Assembly (NCBI RefSeq): GCF_020523965.1
Contig: NZ_JAJAPX010000003.1
Coordinates: 310,001 to 374,000, forward strand
Origin: Neotamlana sargassicola
GTDB lineage: Bacteria > Bacteroidota > Bacteroidia > Flavobacteriales > Flavobacteriaceae
DNA length: 64,000 bases
Direction of reading: 5' to 3'
Shown here: piece by piece, positions 26,380-36,866 of the stretch
How positions within the stretch are numbered: the first letter of the stretch is position 1
Layout of the letters: every line of letters begins with the position of its first letter
The notes under the pieces: model-generated
The model's input: only the letters and a program-made list of their open reading frames with translations
Told to the model about the DNA's origin: nothing
Database searches by the model: none
Program-made: the position numbers and the translations under genes

Positions 26380-27410
26380 ATCAACTTTAATTGCAAATTA
26401 ATCTTAAAATTAGTTTCGTTTTCAACTATTTTTAAGCTGTGTTTATTAGGATACAAGATAGCTAATCTTTTCTTTACATTTTCTAATCCAATTCCACCAA
26501 CACCGTCTTTTACTACTTTATTTTGTGGTTTACTATTTTCCACGTCAAAATTAATTTCTGTGCTGGTTGCAGTAATATTAATATTTATAAAAGCGTTATT
26601 TCTATCATCAATATTGCTGTGTTTTAAAGCGTTTTCAATAAAAGGAATAAACAACATTGGTGCTACGTAAGCTCCATTGTTTTCAATATTTAATTTAATT
26701 GAAATGGGATATGATTTACTACTTTTTAATGCGAATAATTTCAAGTAATTCTCAATATATTCAATTTCTTTTTTAATTGAAACAACTTCTTGCTCACAAT
26801 CGTACAAAACGTAACGAAGCATATCGGATAAATTAATGATACTTTTTTGAGTTTTACCTGTATCTATGCCTGCTAGCGTATATATGTTGTTAAGAGAATT
26901 AAATAAAAAATGCGGATTAATTTGCGATTTAAGCAGCTTTAATTCGTTTTCCAAATTTACATTTTGGGCTTTTATAGTTTCGGCTTCTTTTTTCTTTAAA
27001 TGATTAAAAACTTCCAACGCCAAAGCCAAACTAAAAGAAATTCCCAAAATTAATACATTAAACAAATAATGAGAGGGTGGCTGTCTGGGACCAGAATCGT
27101 GCGGTGGCCCAGGGGCAGGCATGTTATTAATAGCATGGGGTTCCATAGGAATTTTAAAGAACCACGTTACTATAAAGGCTAAAACCATAACACAGCAAAC
27201 AGAAACTATAGTAAATAGGGCATACTTTTTTGTAAATAATAGCTTTGGCGCAAGTACAAAAATAAGTAGATAAATAAGGAGCACTTGAAATAGAAAAATT
27301 ACCAAATTTTCGTTAATCCAAGTGGTGTTTAATGTTTGGTTAAACCAAATAACTAGGCCTATTACCAACCATAATGCAACCTGTACAATAAGTCTATTAA
27401 ATTTATTCAT
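26376..27410 (-). CDS. LytS/YehU-type sensor histidine kinase
   Basis: The open frame reaches 27449, but the ATG at 27410 (MNKFNRLIVQVALWLVIGL) immediately precedes the first membrane segment and is the better start, giving 344 residues. Four hydrophobic segments fill residues ~8-145. A short coiled linker follows. Then comes the His_kinase motif NPHFLFNSLNNIY, with the phosphorylated His at about residue 167. The C-terminal HATPase domain has FIPFIENALKHS (N box) and GVGGIGLENVKKRL (G box). The extracytoplasmic loop before the last membrane segment is Pro/His rich (MPAPGPPHDSGPRQPPSHY), conceivably metal-binding. Partner of the overlapping LytTR regulator. Confidence 0.9.
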   Translation of the reverse strand: MNKFNRLIVQVALWLVIGLVIWFNQTLNTTWINENLVIFLFQVLLIYLLIFVLAPKLLFTKKYALFTIVSVCCVMVLAFIVTWFFKIPMEPHAINNMPAPGPPHDSGPRQPPSHYLFNVLILGISFSLALALEVFNHLKKKEAETIKAQNVNLENELKLLKSQINPHFLFNSLNNIYTLAGIDTGKTQKSIINLSDMLRYVLYDCEQEVVSIKKEIEYIENYLKLFALKSSKSYPISIKLNIENNGAYVAPMLFIPFIENALKHSNIDDRNNAFININITATSTEINFDVENSKPQNKVVKDGVGGIGLENVKKRLAILYPNKHSLKIVENETNFKINLQLKLI

Positions 27411-27600
27411 AGCACAAAGTAACGTAAAATAAAATCTATGCGTAATCATTTATAGCCCAAAACCAAATGATAAATAAAGTGCTCACAGAACAATATAAGC
27501 TGTTTACTTAAAACTTATCAGCATTCATTGAAAACATCATAATGGTATTTATCTTTTATAGACTTTTACGGTCTAAATGTAAATTTAAAATATTAAAATT

Positions 27601-27924
27601 ATGAAAATGAAAAACCTAAAATTAATTACTGCAATAGTAACTGTATCGCTATTTATAGCTTGTAAGTCATCATCGGAAACCGAAAATCAAAGCAGAAATA
27701 CGCAACGTCAACGCGGCGGACAACCAAATGCAGAGCAATTAATATCTGAAATGGATGCCGATAAAGATGGTAAACTTTCGGAAGCAGAAGTAAAAGGACC
27801 ATTAAAAAATGATTTCGCTACCATAGATACAAATGAAGACGGTTATTTATCGAAAAGCGAAATTGAAAACGCGCCAAAACCAGAACGACAAGGTGGAGGA
27901 GAAGGAAGACCATCAAGAGGTTAG
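27601..27924 (+). CDS. EF-hand lipoprotein
   Basis: 107 residues. The lipobox FIACKSS places the lipidated Cys at position 21. The linker is Gln/Arg/Gly rich. Two canonical EF-hand calcium loops follow: DADKDGKLSEAE and DTNEDGYLSKSE, each with Asp at positions 1, 3 and 5, Gly at 6 and Glu at 12. The C-terminus is Gly/Arg rich. It is probably a periplasmic or surface calcium-binding lipoprotein. It is divergent from the LytS/LytR pair and 43 bases ahead of the arylsulfotransferase-like gene, which suggests the three functions belong together. Confidence 0.85.
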   Translation: MKMKNLKLITAIVTVSLFIACKSSSETENQSRNTQRQRGGQPNAEQLISEMDADKDGKLSEAEVKGPLKNDFATIDTNEDGYLSKSEIENAPKPERQGGGEGRPSRG

Positions 27925-27967
27925 AAATAAATTAAATAAATCACTTTTTAATTAATAACCTACAAAC

Positions 27968-29230
27968 ATGAAAAACTTAATATTAAGATATAAAGCAAAC
28001 TATTTAAGCGCTCTTTTATTAGCATCGGTAACTTTTTTTACGTCATGCTCCAACACCGATAACGACGACAATGTGGAGGAAAGCACCAGCGATGATGGTA
28101 TTGACACAAATTCATATATTCTTGTTGTTGATACTGGTGTAAATGGTGTGTTTTTAATAAACCATGATGGCGACGAATTAGTAGAATGGGATTTAGATGG
28201 CGAAGAATTGGGTGATGAAGCCGAACTTTTAGATGACGGTAGTTTAATTGTAGAATTAAAATCGTCTAATTCCACAATTTCATTTGGTGGTTATGGCGGT
28301 AAGTTTAAAAAAATAAATGCTGATAAAACTGTAGATTGGGAAATTTCATATTCCGATACAGATTACAGAGCACATCATGATTTTCAATACTTATCGAACG
28401 GCAATTTGCTGTTTTTAGTTTGGGAAAGAGTAACCGCTACCGAAGCCGAAGCTATGGGCTTTGAGGTAAACCAAGCAATATATCCAGAAGCAATTGTAGA
28501 GTTAAATCCGCTTACCGAAGAAATTGTGTGGGAATGGCATGCAAAAGATCATTTAGTACAAGAATACGACAGTACTAAAGAAAATTATGGCGTTGTTGTA
28601 GATAACCCAAATAAAATAAATGTTAACTATAACAGCAGTCAAACTGATGGTGACATTATGCACGCTAACGGCTTAACATTAGATGAAACAAATGATTTAA
28701 TTTATGTTACCGTAAATTATTATAGCGAAGTTTGGGTAATAGACCATAGTACAACAACTGCAGAAGCAGCAACAAGCACTGGAGGAAATTATAATTTAGG
28801 AGGCGATTTGGTTTACCGTTTTGGAAACCCTTTAACGTATAACAATACAGGTGAAGTAACACTAAACCGTGTTCATTATCCTAATTTATTAGATACCGGT
28901 AATATGCTAGTGTACTCGAATAATATTTACAACGGACAATCGGCAGTTATTGAATATGAATTAAATCCGCCTTACGAATTAGTGGCAGGTCAAGATAACG
29001 AACCAACGGTTACTTGGGAGTTTACCGATAGCGATTTATATAGTTTAACAACAAGTAGTGCCGGCAGAATGAGTAACGGAAATACCTTAATTGGAGAAGG
29101 AACAGCAGGAACTATTTGGGAAGTAAGCGAAAGTGGCGAAGTGTTATGGAAAAACACAAATTTTAGTGCCATTTGGAGAACCTATCCTGTAGATATTGAC
29201 GCACCAGCAGTAACAGCTTTAGGCCTTTAG
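27968..29230 (+). CDS. Arylsulfotransferase (ASST)-like lipoprotein
   Basis: 420 residues. The signal ends in FFTSCSNTD, making Cys27 the likely lipidated residue. An acidic linker is followed by a beta-propeller-like domain: NGVFLINHDGDELVEWDL opens the first blade, then AHHDFQYLSNGNLLFL and IVWEWHAKDHL, and GDIMHANGLTLDE, which resemble the arylsulfotransferase ASST/ArylS family. ASST enzymes move a sulfate between phenols through an active-site His; HHDF and the later MHANG His are candidates. EF-hand lipoproteins are frequent neighbours of this type in Bacteroidota. The substrate is unknown. Confidence 0.75.
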   Translation: MKNLILRYKANYLSALLLASVTFFTSCSNTDNDDNVEESTSDDGIDTNSYILVVDTGVNGVFLINHDGDELVEWDLDGEELGDEAELLDDGSLIVELKSSNSTISFGGYGGKFKKINADKTVDWEISYSDTDYRAHHDFQYLSNGNLLFLVWERVTATEAEAMGFEVNQAIYPEAIVELNPLTEEIVWEWHAKDHLVQEYDSTKENYGVVVDNPNKINVNYNSSQTDGDIMHANGLTLDETNDLIYVTVNYYSEVWVIDHSTTTAEAATSTGGNYNLGGDLVYRFGNPLTYNNTGEVTLNRVHYPNLLDTGNMLVYSNNIYNGQSAVIEYELNPPYELVAGQDNEPTVTWEFTDSDLYSLTTSSAGRMSNGNTLIGEGTAGTIWEVSESGEVLWKNTNFSAIWRTYPVDIDAPAVTALGL

Positions 29231-29286
29231 CCTAACAGTTAGTTGTAATTCTAAATAAATAATGAATTACGTTTTTTATTAGTCTC

Positions 29287-29317
29287 AAAAGCTTCGCATT
29301 TTATTGCGGAGCTTTTT
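29287..29317 (+). terminator. Terminator after the ASST-like gene
   Basis: AAAAGCTTCGCA (29287-29298) pairs with TGCGGAGCTTTT (29305-29316) with one T-G wobble; a short T run follows. Confidence 0.75.
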
Positions 29318-29459
29318 ATGTTATAACTAGAAATTTTTAGTCTCAATATTAATTTGTTTTACCTCCTCAAAAATAAGTTAATAGAATGTTTATAAGTATT
29401 AATTTTACTACTTATTTAAAAATCAAACTTTCTTATTTTAGTAAATAAATTTTTTATAG

Positions 29460-32400
29460 ATGAGGATATTACACATTACAGATTTGCATTACACAAATCA
29501 AATTGGAGGAAGAACTAAGCAAAAAAAATTGTTAGATAATTTCTTTAATGATTTAGAAAAAAATGTTAAAAAAATTGACTTTGTAATATTCTCAGGTGAT
29601 TTAGTTCAGAGAGGTGATAAAATTTAAGATTTTGAATTGGCTAAAGTTAATTTTCTAGATAAAATTGTAAAAGTAGCTAAAATAAATAAAAAAAATATTT
29701 TCATATGTCCTGGAAATCATGATTTAGACCGAAGTGTGGTTTCTAAATCCTTAATAAAGTATTTGGATGAAGAAATTGACGATAATGATAAATTAAATGA
29801 TTTATTTAAAAAAAATAATACTGATCTAATTAACAGTCATAGACCGTTAGAAAACTACAGGAACTTCGTAAATGCTTATTTTAAAGAATGTACTACGAGT
29901 TCTTTAGACTACGTTGAAGAAATGTATTCAACGCATGTAAGAAAAACTGATTCAGGTAAAATTGGATTCGTTTGTTTAAATACCGCATGGAGATCTGTAG
30001 GGATAAAAGATGATAATAACTTATTATACCCAATTAGTAAGGTTGATGAGGCTTTAGACAGAATAATTTCTTGTGATATAAAAATTGTTTTACATCACCA
30101 TCCATTAAAAGATTTACGTCCATGGAATTTATGGAAAATTGAAGATTTACTTCACAAAAGATTTGATTTTATGTTAAGTGGTCACATTCATAAAAACAAT
30201 TTGAGCCTAGACTTAACACCTAATGATGGAGTAATCAAATTAGGGTCTTCTGCTAATCTATCGTTTGGAGCAGATTCTCAAATAGGATATACTTTAATTC
30301 ATTTGGATTATTCTGAAAATAACTTTAGTGTTGATTTCCGCATGTATGATATAAAAAATGAAGTTTTTTATTCATTAGATTCAAGGAAATATACTATTCC
30401 AACAAACGATGTATTTGCCAAACAAAATGAATTAAGAAAAAACATTAGAAGACGATTTTTAGAAGAACTTGATGATTCAAAATCTCTTTTTGTAGAAAAT
30501 AATAGTAAAGAAAAACGCAAAGATTTATTACAATTAAGTACTAACCCCGTTCTTAAAGAAAAATCTATTTCTGAAGTTTTAAATGATGATACCAGTCACC
30601 CTGATTACCTCTGGGATAACTTTTTCAAGTTTGACCAAGATTACATTGCTTTTGGTAAAGACAAATGTGGTAAAACTATTATGCTAAAAAAAATTGAATT
30701 AGAGCTTTTAAAAGATTTTTCAGTTTATAATAAAATTCCTTTTTATATCGATCTAAAATATTGGAGCAATTCTATAAATGATTTTAATTTTTTTAAAGAA
30801 TTATCAAAATATTATTTTACAAACACCAATGCTGCAACTAAACTTTTTTATGAAAAAGATTTTGTTCTATTAATAGATAATTTTCATCTTGAAGATAATA
30901 AAACGAAAGATACTCTTGAAAAAATAGTAAGTGAAAATGACAATGTGAGAGTAATAATTTGTTCTATTAGTAGCTCTTTAAATTCATTAGATGCCGCGAG
31001 ATTTGATGGTCGAGATTTAAAAAAATTATACTTTCACCGATTAAGAAAAATACACATAAAGGAGTTAACTAAAAGAAATTACTCTTTTACTGAAGAGAAG
31101 GAAAGTCAGGTAGTTGAGAAAATAAATTCAATTTTTAAAAAACTTTCGATTCCTTTTAATTATTGGACGGTTTCAATATTTTTATGGGTATTTAATAAAG
31201 ATGCAAATAATAAACTTCACAATGATGTTGATTTAATAAATTTATACGTAGAAAAACTTTTAGAGAAAGAACAATTAACTGTTTCTGCGTCTTCATTTAC
31301 TTTTAATAACTACAAAAAATTATTAGCTCATTTTGCCTATTTTTTATTAAAAGAAAACCATAATAATTCTTACTATGCTAAGTATTCAGATATTATTGAA
31401 TTCATACAAAGATATTTGGATAAAAATCCAAGATTAAGAATTGACCCAAGAGATATTTTCAATTATTTAGATTCAAAAAGTTTATTAAGAAAAAAAGATC
31501 CTGATTATTATTCATTTAGATTAAATGGTGTATTTGAATATTTTGTTGCTTATTACATGACTTTCGATGAGGTATTTCTAAATGAAGCAATTGAAGATGA
31601 AAATTTTTATTTGTCTTTTTCAAATGAGTTTGAGCTTTTTGCAGGTTTTAAGAGAGATAATGTAGAATTTTTAAATAAAATTTATGTAAAAACTAAGAAG
31701 CATTTTTCTTATTTAAACCAGGAATATAATTTAATGAGTACTTCAATAGATACTATATTAATCAGTAAAATTGTAGAAGCTGATAAATTGGGCAAACTTA
31801 TTGAAAAGTATTCTAAAAAATTTCAAGATGGTTTAACTGAAATTCAACAAGATGAAATTGAAGAACAAATAAATAAAGAAATGAAGCTTGATGAAAATCA
31901 TAGTGAGGTTAAAATAAAAAAAATTAATTCTCTCAATGAATCATCAAATTCATTAGAAGAAAGTTTAACAATTTTGGGAAAAGTATTTAGAAATATTGAT
32001 GACATTAATGATTCTGATTTAGTTTATGAAATTTTTGATTATATAATCGATAATGCTTGTTTGTGGAGTTTTAAACTGTTAGATGAGTTCGGAGAAATGG
32101 ATATTTCTGAAATAATAAAAACTGATAGCAAAGGAGAAGCTCAAGGCTTGTTAAAGCTTATTTCGAATGTTATACCTACATTAGTACAAGTAAGGTTATA
32201 TGATATGCTCGGACATATTAATTTGGAAGGAATAATATTGGAAAGACTGGATAAATCAAAGTCTGATTCAAAAAACAATCAATTTAAATTATTTATTTAT
32301 ACTTTTTTACTTTTAGATATTAATTATTTACAACATAAAAATATTGTAGAAGATATGATATCTCTAATTAAGATTCCGATAATTAAGTATTCCTTTTTAT

Positions 32401-32564
32401 TGAAATTAAATTATTATTTAAGTTTTAAAAACAATTTAAGTAATAACGACAAAAAAGAACTAAAAAATAATATCCAAAGCCAATATTTAAAATTTAATAA
32501 TAAAACTGATGTTGGAGAAATACAAAAGGGTATGGCAAATAAATCAAAAATCAACAAAGAATAA
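29460..32564 (+). pseudogene. Metallophosphoesterase-STAND NTPase (defence-like), interrupted by TAA at codon 56
   Basis: The true start is the ATG at 29460: MRILHITDLHYT holds the D-x-H metal motif (Asp8, His10), and FSGDLVQRGD the GD motif (Asp47). Codon 56 (29625-29627) is TAA, and the same frame then runs unbroken to 32564 (1034 codons in all). After the stop come PGNHD (residues 84-88), HHHP and GHIH (241-244), completing a calcineurin-like phosphoesterase site. Next is a P-loop ATPase with Walker A GKDKCGKT (399-406) and Walker B DFVLLIDNF (Asp473), then a long helical C-terminal region of about 450 residues. This enzyme-plus-STAND layout is typical of NLR-like anti-phage proteins. A restart at TTG 29637 would lose Asp8, His10 and Asp47, so the downstream product alone should be inactive. 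Confidence 0.75.
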
Positions 32565-32614
32565 AGATTTCGTTTGGTTCTATAGATTTTTTTGATCTTG
32601 GTGAGTACTTATAT

Positions 32615-32643
32615 AAGCCATAATAGTGTATTTATTATGGCTT
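32615..32643. terminator. Bidirectional terminator
   Basis: AAGCCATAATA (32615-32625) and TATTATGGCTT (32633-32643) form a perfect 11-bp stem with a 7-base loop between two convergent genes. Confidence 0.75.
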
Positions 32644-32666
32644 AAAATTAATAGGCTTTATTTAAA

Positions 32667-34169
32667 TTAATTATTTCTATTACCATTGTTATTTCCATTG
32701 CCGCCATTGCCGCCATTTCCGTTTCCATTGTTATTGTTGTTGTTTCCGCCTTGTAAGTTAATAGCGTTAACCGCATCGGAAACCTCATAACCTAAACGTA
32801 AACCTTCAATAGCATCTTGCTCAATATGCACTCCTAAAGGCACACGCGAATAGGCGTTTTCCGTAGCCATTTCAGAAAAAGAAGAAAATGTTCTGGCTGT
32901 ACCATTAAAGCTCAAGTTTGAAAAGCTGCTATAAGTATTATCGGTAAAATTAATGTTATCGGTATTAAAAAAATCTATAAAAATACCTGCTGCGGCTCCT
33001 GCAAAGGTTGCATGACCAGACGGATAACTTGGAAAAGCAGGGTTTACACCATCAATAAATCGGGATAAATTGGTTGTAAAATCTTCATCAATATATTCTC
33101 TAATAAAATTACTTGGGCGTTCAATATTATAAGTGTATTTATCGTCCCAAGCAGAAACGGCAGCATCATTTAAAGCTAAACCTAAACGCAATAAAAGTTC
33201 TAAAGTTTCATCGTAATCTAAATCGTATTGCTCAATTAATTGATTAGCAATAGAAAAATGTCTACCTGGAGGGCTAATCATTAAACCCTCAACATCATCT
33301 GCCCAAAACTCTGCAATCCATAATTGCTCACTGTTTGTTGTGGCTGCAGCAACTGTGGCTTGGTAAACATCATTCATTTGCTGGTAATAGTTGCTATTTG
33401 GGTTCGCGCTGTGTTGTAAAACACTGTTAAAATTAGTGCTACTCGTTTGGTTTGGCGAAATAGCAAACGTTCTAACTTCTCTCCAATAAGGAAACCACGC
33501 ATTTTCGCCTTCACCAGCTTCCCAAAGTCCTTCACCAACTGGAGCAACATAGCTGTTTGGTGTTTGGTTTACAATTTGTTCTTCGGCATCATTATCTGTT
33601 TCTGCATAGGCAATTACACGTTCGGCGACGTGGGTTCCCCATTGTTGAGAATTTTCGATTTCATCATCGGTTAAACCAATGGTTAATACCGATTCCATAT
33701 CATCTTGAAAGTTTGAAATACTCTGTCTTGTGCCAGCTTCTAAACTATGCATAAAGTGGTCTATAGCTATGGCATAGGCAGTATTTAAAGCTAAATTTAA
33801 GTCAACATTGTCTTCAAAATTATTATTATTAATGTTGAAATTGTTGAATCTGTTGGTGTTAGAGTTGTAATTATCCATAAATGGAACTGCGGTTTCATAT
33901 CCTGTTAAATGAATATATGCTAACGATCGAGTTACAGTATTTGGTCGCATACCAACAGTATATTGATCTAAATTCACCCAAAGGTCGCTCCATTGTACAA
34001 TTAAATTTGTTGTGTTGTTTGTTACATCGGCCTCTACAATGCCGGCTTCAATACTATCGTTGTTTATATCTTGAATAATGTCTTCGGATAAATCGTCACT
34101 ATTACAGGCTTGAAACAAAATTATGCTTATACCTAATATAAAAATCCATTTTAAGTTTGTTCTTTTCAT
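32667..34169 (-). CDS. Vanadium-haloperoxidase/PAP2-like lipoprotein
   Basis: 500 residues. The lipobox LFQACNSDD puts the lipidated Cys at 22. The C-terminal half has the vanadate/phosphate site of the PAP2-haloperoxidase superfamily: DDKYTYNIERP (Lys and Arg), PAFPSYPSGHATFAGAA (Ser-Gly-His, His about 386) and SRVPLGVHIEQDA (Arg and His about 448). The spacing and the GVHI-x-x-DA form are those of the VCPO-like branch rather than lipid phosphatases. A low-complexity Asn/Gly tail of about 30 residues ends the protein. It probably acts in the periplasm or on the surface, halogenating or dephosphorylating an unknown substrate. An ECF-like promoter block (34271-34299) lies about 100 bases upstream. 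Confidence 0.8.
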   Translation of the reverse strand: MKRTNLKWIFILGISIILFQACNSDDLSEDIIQDINNDSIEAGIVEADVTNNTTNLIVQWSDLWVNLDQYTVGMRPNTVTRSLAYIHLTGYETAVPFMDNYNSNTNRFNNFNINNNNFEDNVDLNLALNTAYAIAIDHFMHSLEAGTRQSISNFQDDMESVLTIGLTDDEIENSQQWGTHVAERVIAYAETDNDAEEQIVNQTPNSYVAPVGEGLWEAGEGENAWFPYWREVRTFAISPNQTSSTNFNSVLQHSANPNSNYYQQMNDVYQATVAAATTNSEQLWIAEFWADDVEGLMISPPGRHFSIANQLIEQYDLDYDETLELLLRLGLALNDAAVSAWDDKYTYNIERPSNFIREYIDEDFTTNLSRFIDGVNPAFPSYPSGHATFAGAAAGIFIDFFNTDNINFTDNTYSSFSNLSFNGTARTFSSFSEMATENAYSRVPLGVHIEQDAIEGLRLGYEVSDAVNAINLQGGNNNNNNGNGNGGNGGNGNNNGNRNN

Positions 34170-34270
34170 AATGTTGGGTTTAAAATTTAAGTCGCTCTCT
34201 TTTAATTATTGGGTTAATAAAACATGTAATTACAGCTTAAAAAATGGCTGAAAGTTGCTTGTTTATATGT

Positions 34271-34299
34271 ATTACGAGAATGCTTAAGTTTTACCCAAC
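34271..34299 (-). promoter_or_regulatory. ECF-sigma-like promoter before the haloperoxidase gene
   Basis: On the minus strand GTTGGGTAAAA-N12-CGTAAT. The identical two blocks with identical 12-base spacing occur at 39673-39701 before the di-haem peroxidase. The CGT-containing -10 block fits FecI/PvdS-type sigma factors, and such a sigma gene lies between the two sites. Confidence 0.6.
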
Positions 34300-34404
34300 C
34301 CTACTTTTTAATAAAAATGAAAAGATTTTAAAAACTTATATAAATAGTGAAAATAAAATAGGTTAATGTATTCTAAAACAGGTTGTTATAAAAATTTATT
34401 CTGT

Positions 34405-36861
34405 TTAAAAAAATAGATTTAATTGTAGGTTTGGTGAAAACCGACTTGCTTTTCTGAAGTTATTATCGGAAGTATTTTGAAAAACATTTACAATATTATC
34501 CTGATTGTAAACATTTAAAATAGATAAGCCTAAAACAGATTTAATGCCTGACGCTGGTTTGAAGGTATATGAAGCAGAAAAATCGAGTTGATGTAAAGCA
34601 TCAAATCTATCTCTAAAATCGATGTTAGCGTTATTGCTATCGGTTTCGTCGGGATAAATAATGGGCATTCCAGAAAAATAACCCCAAGTTATTGCAAATT
34701 TCCATTGCTTTAAGGTGAGCAATCCTGTTAAATTTACAATGTGAGTTTGGTCGTAAAACGCTGTGGTGCTAACGCCATTAAAATCTGTTTCGGTTCGGCT
34801 AAGGGCATAACTTACCCAAGTTTCAAAATTACTCCAACGGCGTTTAACAAATAAATTGCCTCCGTTACTGGTTAATTTGCCTTGTTCGTTATCGGTTTTA
34901 TTGGTTATATCTGTTGTTTTTTTATGATACAATTCTAAATCGAATAACCATTTAGAGTTTTCAAAAACACCACCAACCATGGCTTGCGTGCCTTTTAAGG
35001 GATTAATGTCTTCTTTAGGCAAATACCAAAGCTGATTAGTTATATTAAAATCGTCGAAATCGTTTGTAAACTTTTTTTGAATAAATTGATTTGAAGTACC
35101 AAATGAAGATTTTAAATACCAACGATTATCGAGTTTATAACTCGCTAAAATCCTTGGGTTTACATACAATTTTTTTAAAGGTACGTAGTAATTATTATGA
35201 ATGCCTAAAGTTAAAATTAATTTCTCTTTCCAATTTTTTTGAAGCGAAAAATAATTAGAATGAACAACTGCATTTTGTTTTCTTTCGGTGTTTATTTCGT
35301 TTTCTTCTTCTAATTCGTTACTAATAATGGTGTGTTCGGTTAAAGTATACCCTCCTTCAAATTGTAAATTATTATTATGGTTGTAAATAGCTTCAGTAAT
35401 TAATCGTGTATCTTTTATGGTGTTATCGTATTTTTGATAGCTGGAACGTTGCTCTAAAACAAAGCCTTCGCTTTCGCTATATACATTCATTTTCGATTTG
35501 CTTAATCTAACTTCTGTAGTCCATTTTTCAGAAAAATTAGCCTTCCATTTACCAGTAATTCCCCAATTGTCGAGTTCTAAATCTCTGTAATCTATTTGGT
35601 TACTATTATCGTTACTATCAACTTGCGCATACAAGCTGTTTTGTATGTTTATAAAGCTTAATGTAGCGCTATGTTTATTGTTAATTTTATAATTTAATTT
35701 GGCGTTCATATCTAAAAACCCCATGTCAAAATCATCAGAACTATTTATTTCGTCAGAAACGGTTTCTAATTTACTTCCTTGAAAAATAAGCTCGGAAATG
35801 GCAGTTAGTTTAGGCGTGTTAAACCGCGGGTAACTAGACCTAAACGCAGCAAGTAACGATAATTTATCCTTTAAAAGTTTTGTGTTAATTGTTGCTCCAG
35901 CAAAAATGGTGTTTAAAGCTACTTCGTAGTTGTTTTTTTCTGGAATTTTAGTGTCTGTAGTCATGTTTATAAGCCCGCCAACACGACCGCCCCATTTAAC
36001 AGGTAACATATTGCGCTGCACTTCAATATTCGAAATAATTGAAGCGTTGTAAGGCGAAATAGCACCAAAAAAATGTCCAGAATGGTAAATGGGTATATCA
36101 TCAATTTGCACTAAGTTTTGGTCGTAAGTACTACCTCGAAAATTTAAATTTCCAGATTTTCCACTAGGTGAATGTATTCCAGGAGCATTGTTTAAAACAT
36201 TAAAAACATCACCATCGGTTTCACCAGCCAATAAGCCTAAAATTTCTGTGTTAATTTGTAGACTATGGTCTCTAATCCTAGAATCAATACCACTTGTTAA
36301 ATAACTTTTTAGCAAAACTTGACTCAAGCTAATTTGCTGTTTGTAAAGTTTTATTGTTTTGGCTTTTTGTAAATCTTTTACTTGTAAACGGACTGTTTTA
36401 TAAAAATTGGAGTAAAAATGAATAGAATCTAAAGGAAAAACATTGTTTATTGTAAAAATACCTTGTTCTTCGTGTACTACTTTATGCGCTTCATTATTTA
36501 TTTGATACTGCAAAGACATTGCGCTTTCGTTGGTTTCAACATCAATAGCTTTAAAAATTAAAGTATCTCTATTCGGGATGATAGTAAAGAATTTACCATC
36601 GTTACTCGTAATGGTTACAGGAATTTTTTGCTGAATGACTTCAAGGCAATTTGAAATACTATAGCAGGTAATGTTTTTATTAATTAACAGTGTATCAAAA
36701 AAAGTATGATTATATGAGAAATGCACATCAAATTTACGTTCTAATTCCGAAAGTTTATCTGATAACTTTACTGTATTTCCTGTTTGTGAAAAGCTAAAAT
36801 TTAAAGCCCAAAAACAGAAAAATACGAGGGAATATTTGTTAGAAGCAAAATTCAGTTTCAT
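34405..36861 (-). CDS. TonB-dependent receptor with STN signalling domain
   Basis: 818 residues with a signal peptide (LVFFCFWALNFSFSQ). Residues ~28-98 form an STN (secretin/TonB N-terminal) domain: KLSELERKFDVHFSYNHTFF and CLEVIQQKIPVTI. A carboxypeptidase-like segment follows. The plug domain (~205-310) contains NVLNNAPGIHSPSG, NFRGSTYDQNLVQIDDIPIY and ISNIEVQRNMLPVKWGGRVG. The rest is the outer-membrane beta-barrel, ending in an aromatic strand (NLQLNLFF). The STN domain is the part that contacts FecR, so this is a transducing receptor. The start is six bases from the fecR-like stop. The ligand is unknown; iron chelate or another metal complex is possible. Confidence 0.93.
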   Translation of the reverse strand: MKLNFASNKYSLVFFCFWALNFSFSQTGNTVKLSDKLSELERKFDVHFSYNHTFFDTLLINKNITCYSISNCLEVIQQKIPVTITSNDGKFFTIIPNRDTLIFKAIDVETNESAMSLQYQINNEAHKVVHEEQGIFTINNVFPLDSIHFYSNFYKTVRLQVKDLQKAKTIKLYKQQISLSQVLLKSYLTSGIDSRIRDHSLQINTEILGLLAGETDGDVFNVLNNAPGIHSPSGKSGNLNFRGSTYDQNLVQIDDIPIYHSGHFFGAISPYNASIISNIEVQRNMLPVKWGGRVGGLINMTTDTKIPEKNNYEVALNTIFAGATINTKLLKDKLSLLAAFRSSYPRFNTPKLTAISELIFQGSKLETVSDEINSSDDFDMGFLDMNAKLNYKINNKHSATLSFINIQNSLYAQVDSNDNSNQIDYRDLELDNWGITGKWKANFSEKWTTEVRLSKSKMNVYSESEGFVLEQRSSYQKYDNTIKDTRLITEAIYNHNNNLQFEGGYTLTEHTIISNELEEENEINTERKQNAVVHSNYFSLQKNWKEKLILTLGIHNNYYVPLKKLYVNPRILASYKLDNRWYLKSSFGTSNQFIQKKFTNDFDDFNITNQLWYLPKEDINPLKGTQAMVGGVFENSKWLFDLELYHKKTTDITNKTDNEQGKLTSNGGNLFVKRRWSNFETWVSYALSRTETDFNGVSTTAFYDQTHIVNLTGLLTLKQWKFAITWGYFSGMPIIYPDETDSNNANIDFRDRFDALHQLDFSASYTFKPASGIKSVLGLSILNVYNQDNIVNVFQNTSDNNFRKASRFSPNLQLNLFF

Positions 36862-36866
36862 ACAAA

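Noticed and set aside
29637-32564. A shorter gene starting at TTG 29637
   Set aside because: It would lose Asp8, His10 and Asp47 of the phosphoesterase site, while the frame upstream to ATG 29460 encodes them perfectly.
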